In this document: piece by piece, positions 29,631 through 36,773 of the stretch
Layout: the number at the start of each line of letters is the position of its first letter
How positions within the stretch are numbered: position 1 is the stretch's first letter
DNA from: an uncultured Granulicella sp.
Lineage (GTDB): Bacteria > Acidobacteriota > Terriglobia > Terriglobales > Acidobacteriaceae
Length of the DNA stretch: 41,715 nucleotides
Reading direction: 5' to 3'
NCBI GenBank assembly: GCA_937873145.1
Contig: CALMVK010000147.1
Coordinates: 1-41,715, forward strand
Translations under genes and position numbers: made by a program
Notes under the pieces: generated by a model
Told to the model about the DNA's origin: nothing
Database searches by the model: none
Seen by the model: the letters and a program-made list of their open reading frames with translations, nothing else

Positions 29631-31547
29631 ATGATAGCGGGGGTGGCCTGGCGTCTGTCGGATAGTCTGGAGGGCGTGGAAGCCTCCTCAAAACTGGTTC
29701 GGAGTTCCGTGCGCACAAACCGGTTGGCGCTGGTTCTGCTTTGGCTTGTGTTCTACGGCACGTGGACGTTATTCCGGCCGCCACTGCTGGACGACGCGGA
29801 CTCCGTACACGCAGAGGTGGCGCGGGAGATGCTGCTGCGCCACGACTGGGTGACGCTCTACGCGAATGGTATCCGCTATCTCGAAAAGGCGCCGCTTTAC
29901 TACTGGATGATGGCGGCGTCGATGAAGGTCTTCGGCGTCTCGACGGCGGCGACGCGGGTACCGCTGGCTGGCAGTGTGCTGGCGCTGACGCTGCTGCTCG
30001 AGGCCTTTGCCCGGCGGGCCTTCACAGCAGCGCGGGCAGGGCTGTACGCGGGGCTGATCGTGCTCTCGAGCTTCGGCATCTTCATCTTCTCGCGCATCAA
30101 CCTGCCCGATGTGCTGGTGTGCGCGCTGCTGACCTGGGCGGTGTTCTGCTACTGGCGGACGGAGCAGGACGAGGGGCCGCCAACCCGGCGCGCCTGCTGG
30201 GGGTTCGCCGCGGCGTGCGCGCTGAACGTGCTCAGCAAAGGGCTGATCGGGATCGTGTTTCCAGTGGGAATCGTCGGGATGCACCTGCTGCTGACGCGAG
30301 GCTGGCGCGGTGCCTGGGCGAGGGTGCGGGCGTTCCACCCGCTGTCTTCTGCGGCGGTGTTTCTGGCCATCGCCGTGCCGTGGCATGTGCTGATCGCACT
30401 GGCCAATCCGGGCCACGGCAATCCCGGGCACCTGGCGCGGGTAGACGGGCACTGGGTCGTCCCCTACCCGACCGACGGCAACGTGCATGGGTGGGCGTGG
30501 TTCTACTTCGTCAACGAGCAGGTGTACCGGTACTTGAACATCCGCGTGCCGCATGACTACGATACCTCGCCGCTGCTGCTGTTCTACGGCTTGATTGCCG
30601 TGTGGCTGATGCCCTGGTCGGCGATGCTGCCGTGGGCGTTTGCGCGGCTGGCGCGAGAGCGGACGCGCCTGCTGCTGGGCCTCTGGGTGGGGCTGCCGCT
30701 GCTCTTTTTTTCGCTTTCGACGCGGCAGGAGTATTACGTGCTGCCGTCGCTGCCGCCGCTGATGCTGCTGGTGGCGGGCCTGCTCGAGGAGGCGTGCCGG
30801 GTTGAGGAGTGGGAGGCCGGGCGCGCGCAGACCGCTGTGCGCCGGGCGGCCTGGATGCTGCTGGTGGCTGGAGTCGCAGGGGCGGGTGTGTGCTTGTGGC
30901 TGATCGCACGTACGCGAGCACCGGCGGCGGGGACGGATCTGGCGGTGCTGCTGGCGCGCAATCCGGACGACTACGCCCTTTCGTTTGGCCACTTTCTGGA
31001 CCTGAACGGCCCGGCGCTGGGCCTGTTTCACGGACCGCTAGCCCTGACGGCGGCCGTGCTGTTGGCCGGCGCAGTGGGGCCTTGGGCGCTGCGACGCTCT
31101 GGCCGGCCGCATGCGGCGACGCTTACGCTGGCCGCATCGGCCTTCGGATTCCTGGGCGCGGCGCAGTGGGGCCTGGCGACCTTCGCCCCGGTGCTCAGCT
31201 CCTACGCGCTGGCCGAGGCGATCGCGCCGCAGCTGCGGAGCGATGACCTGGTAGTCCTCCACGGCGAGTATGAGGCGGGCAGCACGCTGGGCTTCTATCT
31301 GCGGCGCAACGACCTGCACATCGTCGAGGGGCGAAGCTCCAATCTCTGGTACGGAAGCTTCTTTCCGGATGCACCCAAGATCTTCGAAACCCGACAATCC
31401 ATCGCGGCAAAGTGGAAAGGACCGCAGCGCATCTTTCTGTGGCAGGATCCAGGCGACCGCGAGCGGCCCGTGCTGCAATTGCCGGGGCCGGTCTACGTGG
31501 TAGCGCGCGGGGGCGGGAAAGAGATTCTCTCGAACCGTTTGCATTGA
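29631..31547 (+). CDS. ArnT/GT39-like membrane glycosyltransferase
   Basis: PPLLDDADSVHAEVAREMLLRHDWVTLYANGIRYLEKAPLYYWMMA plus multiple TM segments. Exact start uncertain; the 28452 start in the track reads antisense through the Rieske gene. Confidence 0.88.
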   Translation: MIAGVAWRLSDSLEGVEASSKLVRSSVRTNRLALVLLWLVFYGTWTLFRPPLLDDADSVHAEVAREMLLRHDWVTLYANGIRYLEKAPLYYWMMAASMKVFGVSTAATRVPLAGSVLALTLLLEAFARRAFTAARAGLYAGLIVLSSFGIFIFSRINLPDVLVCALLTWAVFCYWRTEQDEGPPTRRACWGFAAACALNVLSKGLIGIVFPVGIVGMHLLLTRGWRGAWARVRAFHPLSSAAVFLAIAVPWHVLIALANPGHGNPGHLARVDGHWVVPYPTDGNVHGWAWFYFVNEQVYRYLNIRVPHDYDTSPLLLFYGLIAVWLMPWSAMLPWAFARLARERTRLLLGLWVGLPLLFFSLSTRQEYYVLPSLPPLMLLVAGLLEEACRVEEWEAGRAQTAVRRAAWMLLVAGVAGAGVCLWLIARTRAPAAGTDLAVLLARNPDDYALSFGHFLDLNGPALGLFHGPLALTAAVLLAGAVGPWALRRSGRPHAATLTLAASAFGFLGAAQWGLATFAPVLSSYALAEAIAPQLRSDDLVVLHGEYEAGSTLGFYLRRNDLHIVEGRSSNLWYGSFFPDAPKIFETRQSIAAKWKGPQRIFLWQDPGDRERPVLQLPGPVYVVARGGGKEILSNRLH

Positions 31548-31599
31548 GGCTAACCTTGCACGTAGAACGTTAGACTGAGGCGGGGGAAAGGAGGTCGAC

Positions 31600-32409
31600 A
31601 TGCCATGTGATCCGAAGGAACTTCGCCACGTGTCTCTGTTTTCATTGCTGGACGAAGAAGAGCTGGCGGTACTGGCCTCGCAGGTCGAGTTGCGCAACTT
31701 TACGGCGCGGCAACGGATCTACAAGATCGGGGACACCGATGGGCGAGCCTATCTGTTGCTGAAGGGCGCGGTGTCGGTTTCAACCATCGATGAAGATCAT
31801 CAGGAGGTGCTGGTGGACGAGCCGCAGCACGGGGAGCTCTTTGGGCTGGCCTCCATGCTCGAAGGAACGGCACACCTGACGACGGCGATGGCCACCGAGG
31901 CCTCGCAGTGCCTGGAGGTGGACCGCAACGATATCTCGGTGCTGATCCAACGCAAACCGCTGGCCGGCCTGGACATGCTGACGGTGGTAGCGCGCCAGAT
32001 GCATGCGTCGCAGGAACTGATCCGGGCCCGCGCCAGCCGCAACCCGAACCTCCTGATCGAGGAGGAAGAGACCTTCGGGGAGCGGGTGGCGGACGTGGTC
32101 GCGAGCTTCGGAGGATCGTGGACGTTCATCATCCTGTTCGCCATCGTGCTGTCGATCTACACCGTGGTGAACATTCTGCTGCGCGGCAAGGCATGGGACC
32201 CCTACCCGTTCATCCTGCTGAACCTCTTCCTCTCCATGCTGGCGGCGATCCAGGCGCCAGTCATTATGATGAGCCAGAACCGGCAGGACAAGAAGGACCG
32301 GCTGCGGTCGGAGCTGGACTTTGAGGTGAATGTCCGGGCAGAGAGCGAGATCCAAACCCTCAGCCGGCGCATGCATGAGCTGGTGGAGCGACTGGAGGAG
32401 AAGAGTTGA
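31600..32409 (+). CDS. Cyclic nucleotide-binding domain plus DUF1003 membrane protein
   Basis: N-terminal cNMP-like fold (FTARQRIYKIGDTDGRAYLLLKGAVSV); C-terminal FGGSWTFIILFAIVLSIYTVVNI...DPYPFILLNLFLSMLAAIQAPVIMMSQNRQ; near-perfect AAAGGAGGT RBS. Confidence 0.92.
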   Translation: MPCDPKELRHVSLFSLLDEEELAVLASQVELRNFTARQRIYKIGDTDGRAYLLLKGAVSVSTIDEDHQEVLVDEPQHGELFGLASMLEGTAHLTTAMATEASQCLEVDRNDISVLIQRKPLAGLDMLTVVARQMHASQELIRARASRNPNLLIEEEETFGERVADVVASFGGSWTFIILFAIVLSIYTVVNILLRGKAWDPYPFILLNLFLSMLAAIQAPVIMMSQNRQDKKDRLRSELDFEVNVRAESEIQTLSRRMHELVERLEEKS

Positions 32410-32437
32410 ACGCGGCGGAAGCCGGGGAATGAGCGAT

Positions 32438-32614
32438 TCAGCGAGGTCGCTCCTCCCCCGTGGGCGGCCCGGCGACGTGCAGGGAGATGGTTTGTATCTC
32501 GTTGCCGCGCATGGTGGCTACCAGGATACAGGGCTGTTTGAGGCCTTCGGACGCCGTAATCTGCCACGGCATGAAGTGCACGTCATCGCGCAGGGTGTGT
32601 TTTTTGTTGTGCAC
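32438..32614 (-). CDS. Small hypothetical protein (about 58 aa)
   Basis: GTG start at 32614 preceded by AGGAG with 5-nt spacing: (M)HNKKHTLRDDVHFMPWQITASEGLKQPCILVATMRGNEIQTISLHVAGPPTGEERPR. Confidence 0.5.
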   Translation of the reverse strand: MHNKKHTLRDDVHFMPWQITASEGLKQPCILVATMRGNEIQTISLHVAGPPTGEERPR

Positions 32615-32753
32615 GGACACTCCTATTCACAGAAATGTAATGCCTTCCTGCAAGATGCTCTCCCCCGAGCGTGGTGACAATGGCACATTTGAGTCACCGA
32701 TGCATTTTTTGTAGACCTTTCGAGCAAAACTTCCGGAGCTTGCCCCTGGCACA

Positions 32754-33464
32754 CTACTGCGCCTTCTGGCCGAAAGGACAAAGGCTGAGCAGAGGGCAGG
32801 CGGAGCAACGCGGCTCCGCGAAGACGCACAGAGTCTGCGCATGCAGCTTGACCAGCGCGTGGTGCTCGTCGAGCATGAGGGCGTTCCAGTCCTCGGGAAT
32901 CAAGCGCATCAGGCGCATCTCCGTTGTGGCGGCATCCGCACGCGGCGTCAGGGCAAGCCGCTGCACCACGCGCAGGTGGTTGGCGTCCACGCACAGCGCG
33001 CGCCGGCGCAGGGTGGAAAAGTTCACCACGGCGGCCGAGATCTGCGCGCCTACGCCTTCAAAATTCTCCAGCCACTCGCGAATCTTCTCCGTACGATATT
33101 TTTCAAGGAAATCCAGGGTAAGCCGTCCATAGCGCTCGGAGATACCGATGAGGATGGCCTTCAGACGCGGCGCCTTTACCTCCGCGAAGGTCACCTGCTG
33201 GAGTAAGCTTTCGATCTCGGCGAGCGGTGCGTCGCGCAGAGCCTCCCACGCGGCATTCCCAGTGCGGTAGCGGCTCTCGAGCTTGCGCATCGTGGCGTCG
33301 GAGTCCTCGGTGCGGGTGCGCGAGGCGAGCAGAGAGTAGATCAGCTGGGAGAGCGGATCGCGCGGCACACGCGGCGGAGGCTGGCCGTAGTGCTCGAGCA
33401 ACGCGCGATGTACCTCTAACAGACGAGGGTCGGATCCGTGTAGAAACAGTGGTGCGGGTTGCAT
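32754..33464 (-). CDS. Endonuclease III-like HhH-GPD protein with 4Fe-4S cluster
   Basis: FEGVGAQISAAVVNFSTLRRRALCVDANHLRVVQRL; CVFAEPRCSACPLLSLC (C-x6-C-x2-C-x5-C). Confidence 0.9.
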   Translation of the reverse strand: MQPAPLFLHGSDPRLLEVHRALLEHYGQPPPRVPRDPLSQLIYSLLASRTRTEDSDATMRKLESRYRTGNAAWEALRDAPLAEIESLLQQVTFAEVKAPRLKAILIGISERYGRLTLDFLEKYRTEKIREWLENFEGVGAQISAAVVNFSTLRRRALCVDANHLRVVQRLALTPRADAATTEMRLMRLIPEDWNALMLDEHHALVKLHAQTLCVFAEPRCSACPLLSLCPFGQKAQ

Positions 33465-33551
33465 GCGTCGATTCTAGTGCGTCCCACCGTAACAACTTCT
33501 TCTCGCGGACAGAAGTACGACCGGCAGCAGCGGCCTTGCATCCAAGACGGC

Positions 33552-34547
33552 ATGACTCGAACGTTGGGAACATCCAGCCAACTGGGAAACTCTGAAATGC
33601 GGATTTCGTCCATCGGCTTTGGCGCGTGGGCGATCGGTGGCGAGGATTGGCAGTTCGGCTGGGGACCCCAGGACGACACAGACTCAATCGCCGCGATTCA
33701 CGCTGCCCTCGATGGCGGCATGAACTGGATCGATACTGCTGCCGTCTATGGGCTGGGACACTCCGAGGAGCTTGTCGGGAAAGCGCTGCAGGACAGAAGC
33801 GACAAGCCCTATGTCTTCACCAAGGCCGGCATGACCTGGGGCGAAGACCGCAAGGTTGTGCAGACGCTCACCAAGATCCGCACCGAGGTGGAGCAGAGCC
33901 TGCGCCGCCTGCAGGTGGACGTCATCGATCTCTACCAGGTCCATTGGCCGGTTCCCGATGCCGAGGTGGAAGAGGGTTGGACGGCGATGGCGGAGTTGCA
34001 GCGGGAAGGCAAGGTCCGTTTCATCGGGGTCTCGAACTTCAGCGTGGCGCAGATGGAGCGCGCGCTCAAGATTGCGCCAATCACCTCCCTGCAACCTCCC
34101 TACTCGATGATCAACCGCAGCGTGGAGCCGGAGATTCTTCCGTTCTGTCTCCAGCACGGGATCGGCGTACTGAACTACGCACCCATGCACAGTGGCTTGC
34201 TGACCGGCGCGATGACCAAAGAGCGCGTCATGAAGCTGCCGGACACCGACTTCCGCAAGCGCGCCAAGCAGTTCCAGGAGCCTCTGCTCTCGCGCAATCT
34301 CGACGTAGCACGGTTGCTGAGCGAGATCGGCGCGCGGCACCGGCTCAACGCTGGCGTTGTCGCGATTGCCTGGACCCTGCACCAGCCGGCCGTCACGGCC
34401 GCGATCGTGGGTGGACGCAACGCCGAACAGGTGCAGGGTGTGCTGCCCGCGGCGGAGTTCCGCCTAAGCGACAAGGAATACAACGAGATCACGGAGTTCT
34501 TGCGTGCGCGGCCGGAGCCTGCTCCCGATCCCGAGGCTCGCTCCTGA
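33552..34547 (+). CDS. Aldo/keto reductase
   Basis: GMNWIDTAAVYGLGHSEELVGKAL, DVIDLYQVHWP, IGVSNFSVAQMERAL. Confidence 0.94.
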   Translation: MTRTLGTSSQLGNSEMRISSIGFGAWAIGGEDWQFGWGPQDDTDSIAAIHAALDGGMNWIDTAAVYGLGHSEELVGKALQDRSDKPYVFTKAGMTWGEDRKVVQTLTKIRTEVEQSLRRLQVDVIDLYQVHWPVPDAEVEEGWTAMAELQREGKVRFIGVSNFSVAQMERALKIAPITSLQPPYSMINRSVEPEILPFCLQHGIGVLNYAPMHSGLLTGAMTKERVMKLPDTDFRKRAKQFQEPLLSRNLDVARLLSEIGARHRLNAGVVAIAWTLHQPAVTAAIVGGRNAEQVQGVLPAAEFRLSDKEYNEITEFLRARPEPAPDPEARS

Positions 34548-34604
34548 TCGTGATCCGAGTACGGACCCTAAACAAGAAGACCAACCGTACGGCAAGGAAT
34601 ATTT

Positions 34605-35900
34605 ATGCCACACTCACAGCTTCCTGATCCGGAGACAAAGAACGAGGCAGTCAGCGAAGAGCCAGACACGGTCTCCCGGCGAACCTTCGTCGGTTCAGCG
34701 GCACTGGCAGGCGCAGGTCTGCTGGCTGGCACAGCGGCCGCCGCGGCGCAGACCCGGCAGGAGCTGCTGGCCGGTCGCCAAGGCGCGAACGCCTCCGATC
34801 CTGGACCGGAAAACCAGCCTCTGGTAGCGCAAAATCCCGACCCGAACCTGCCGCCCTTCACGGACCACGGCAATCCCGGCACCCTGTGGTACTCCTTCGC
34901 CCTGACGCCGCGGCGCCTGCAGGCCGGAGGCTGGACGCACCAGGTTACGGAGCGCGAACTGCCTCTCTCGAAGGACCTGGCCGGCGTCAACATGCGGCTT
35001 ACCGCGGGCTCCTACCGTGAGCTCCACTGGCACCTGGCCGATGAATGGGCCATCATGCTCTCCGGCAAGGCGCGCGTCACGCTGATGCAGCCTGAGGGCA
35101 AGATGTTTGTGGATGACATTCAGCAAGGCGACCTTTGGTACTTCCCCGCCGGCCTGCCGCACTCCATTCAGGGTCTCGAGGGCGACGGGTGCGAGTTTTT
35201 GCTGGTCTTCGATCAGGGAGATTTCTCCGAAGACACCACCTTCCTTATCTCGGAGTTCCTGGCGCATACGCCTCCGGAAGTCGTCCAGAAGAATATGGGC
35301 TGGAATCGTCAGCAGTGGGACAAACTTCCTCCCACGCAGCTTTACATCTTTCCCGGCACTCTGCCTGGGACTCTCGAAGAAGACAAGCGGGCACTGGGAT
35401 CGCATCTCGAAACGGAGAAACAGTACACGTTCAAGGGAATGTCCACGATGAAGCCTACGGCGGAAAACGCGGGCGGCGCGGTGCGGATCGTCGATTCGCG
35501 TAACTTTCCCGTCTCGGCAAATATCGCAGCAGCCATGGTGACCTTAAAGCCCGGCGGCCTTCGTGAGATGCACTGGCATCCTAACGAAAGTGAGTGGCAG
35601 TACTGGATCAAAGGCAAAGGCCGCATGACGGTGATCACGACGGAAGGCAAAGCGCGCACGGTCGACTTCAACGCCAACGACGTTGGCTTCGTTCCGAAGA
35701 TGGCCGGCCACTACATCGAAAATACGGGCACGGAAGACTTGATCTTCCTGGAGATGTTCAAGGCCAGCAAGTTCCAGGATATCTCGCTCAACCAATGGAT
35801 CGCGCGCATCCCGGACGGCATAGCGGAAGCGCACCTGAAGCTTCCCCTCTCCGTCATCCGGCAAGCGCCCAAAGACAAGGAAACGGTGCTGCCGGGATAA
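34605..35900 (+). CDS. oxdC: Oxalate decarboxylase family bicupin with Tat signal
   Basis: SRRTFVGSAALAGAGLLAGTAAAAA; two cupins with ELHWHLADEWAIMLSG and EMHWHPNESEWQYWIKG; SEDTTFLISEFLAHTPPEVV. Confidence 0.92.
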   Translation: MPHSQLPDPETKNEAVSEEPDTVSRRTFVGSAALAGAGLLAGTAAAAAQTRQELLAGRQGANASDPGPENQPLVAQNPDPNLPPFTDHGNPGTLWYSFALTPRRLQAGGWTHQVTERELPLSKDLAGVNMRLTAGSYRELHWHLADEWAIMLSGKARVTLMQPEGKMFVDDIQQGDLWYFPAGLPHSIQGLEGDGCEFLLVFDQGDFSEDTTFLISEFLAHTPPEVVQKNMGWNRQQWDKLPPTQLYIFPGTLPGTLEEDKRALGSHLETEKQYTFKGMSTMKPTAENAGGAVRIVDSRNFPVSANIAAAMVTLKPGGLREMHWHPNESEWQYWIKGKGRMTVITTEGKARTVDFNANDVGFVPKMAGHYIENTGTEDLIFLEMFKASKFQDISLNQWIARIPDGIAEAHLKLPLSVIRQAPKDKETVLPG

Positions 35901-35936
35901 GCGGCCGCACCGTTCCTGCTTGGCAAGCATAGAAAG

Positions 35937-36566
35937 CTAGCTCTGCACTCCTAGCTTGCGTCGCCGGCGAACCATACCTGCCGCCCATACCAATCCTGTA
36001 CCCAAGGTCACGAAGGTAGAGGGTTCAGGAGTAACCACTGGATCGTAGTTGGTATCGGAGTAGGCATCCACCTCGATGTTAATGGGGTCGTTCAAGGCCG
36101 CGGTGGAGCTGTCGTTCAAAACGAGCACCAGATTCTGGCCTACAGGCAGAATGACGTCAAAAAAGTGGGCGTCGGTCAGACCGAAGTAGTTGCCGCTCGC
36201 TCCTTCATCGCCCAGCCAGTTTGTGCCTTGCGCGTTGACGTTGAAGGAGCCGGCATAGGCGGTCAGAAAGTCGGAGGCGCCGCCCTGGGTGTCTAGCACT
36301 GAGACCTCTACATACGGCGCGCCGGTAAAGAGCGAAGCAGCGAAGGTATAGGTCGTATAGGCAAAGGTGACGGTTGGATTGTTTTTACCTTCGTAAGTCT
36401 CGGCTCCGGTCCAGGTCTGCTGCACTCCGCTGCGGAAGGGCCGGCCCAGCTCGGTGGAGCTTGACGAGGTTAGAACACCGTTGAAGTTTGTGATGGTCTC
36501 GGCACTGGCCAGGGCAGGCAACGCGGAGAAGAGAAGAGCGGCGGGAACAAGAGCGCGTAAGGTCAA
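35937..36566 (-). CDS. PEP-CTERM sorting domain-containing protein
   Basis: Signal peptide; C-terminus VTPEPSTFVTLGTGLVWAAGMVRRRRKLGVQS. Confidence 0.9.
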   Translation of the reverse strand: MTLRALVPAALLFSALPALASAETITNFNGVLTSSSSTELGRPFRSGVQQTWTGAETYEGKNNPTVTFAYTTYTFAASLFTGAPYVEVSVLDTQGGASDFLTAYAGSFNVNAQGTNWLGDEGASGNYFGLTDAHFFDVILPVGQNLVLVLNDSSTAALNDPINIEVDAYSDTNYDPVVTPEPSTFVTLGTGLVWAAGMVRRRRKLGVQS

Positions 36567-36630
36567 CTGAGTCTCCAGGAGTTTGAGATCGATGGATCGA
36601 GAAGTGGTTGGAGAGTGCGTGTAAGACGAG

Positions 36631-36663
36631 AGCTGGAGCGTGCCGCGGCCGCAAGCTCCAGCT
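36631..36663. terminator. Strong hairpin AGCTGGAGC...GCTCCAGCT, terminator or leader structure
   Basis: 9-bp perfect outer stem with inner TGC/GCA extension; downstream of the S8 peptidase and upstream of the PEP-CTERM gene on the same strand. No clear U tract. Confidence 0.5.
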
Positions 36664-36668
36664 TCGTC

Positions 36669-36773
36669 CTAGGGAGACTCTGATTAAGTTCTGTGGCGGC
36701 AGTGAAAACGCAGATTCCCTGCGGGAATGACAACAAAGAAACTTTGAGACGGACTAAATCAGAGTATCCCTAG
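36669..36773. mobile_element. MITE-like / palindromic repeat element of about 105 bp
   Basis: Terminal inverted repeats CTAGGGAGACTCTGATTAAGT and (revcomp of right end) CTAGGGATACTCTGATTTAGT, 19/21 identical; internal ATTCCC-TGC-GGGAAT hairpin; CTAG at both ends. Confidence 0.6.

Noticed and set aside
29769-31031. 420-aa minus-strand ORF opposite the glycosyltransferase
   Set aside because: Arg/Gln/His-rich shadow translation of a high-GC membrane protein gene.
35934-35957. AAGCTAG...CTAGCTT inverted repeat at the PEP-CTERM gene end
   Set aside because: 7-bp stem with 10-nt loop, low GC, no U-tract; weak terminator candidate at best.
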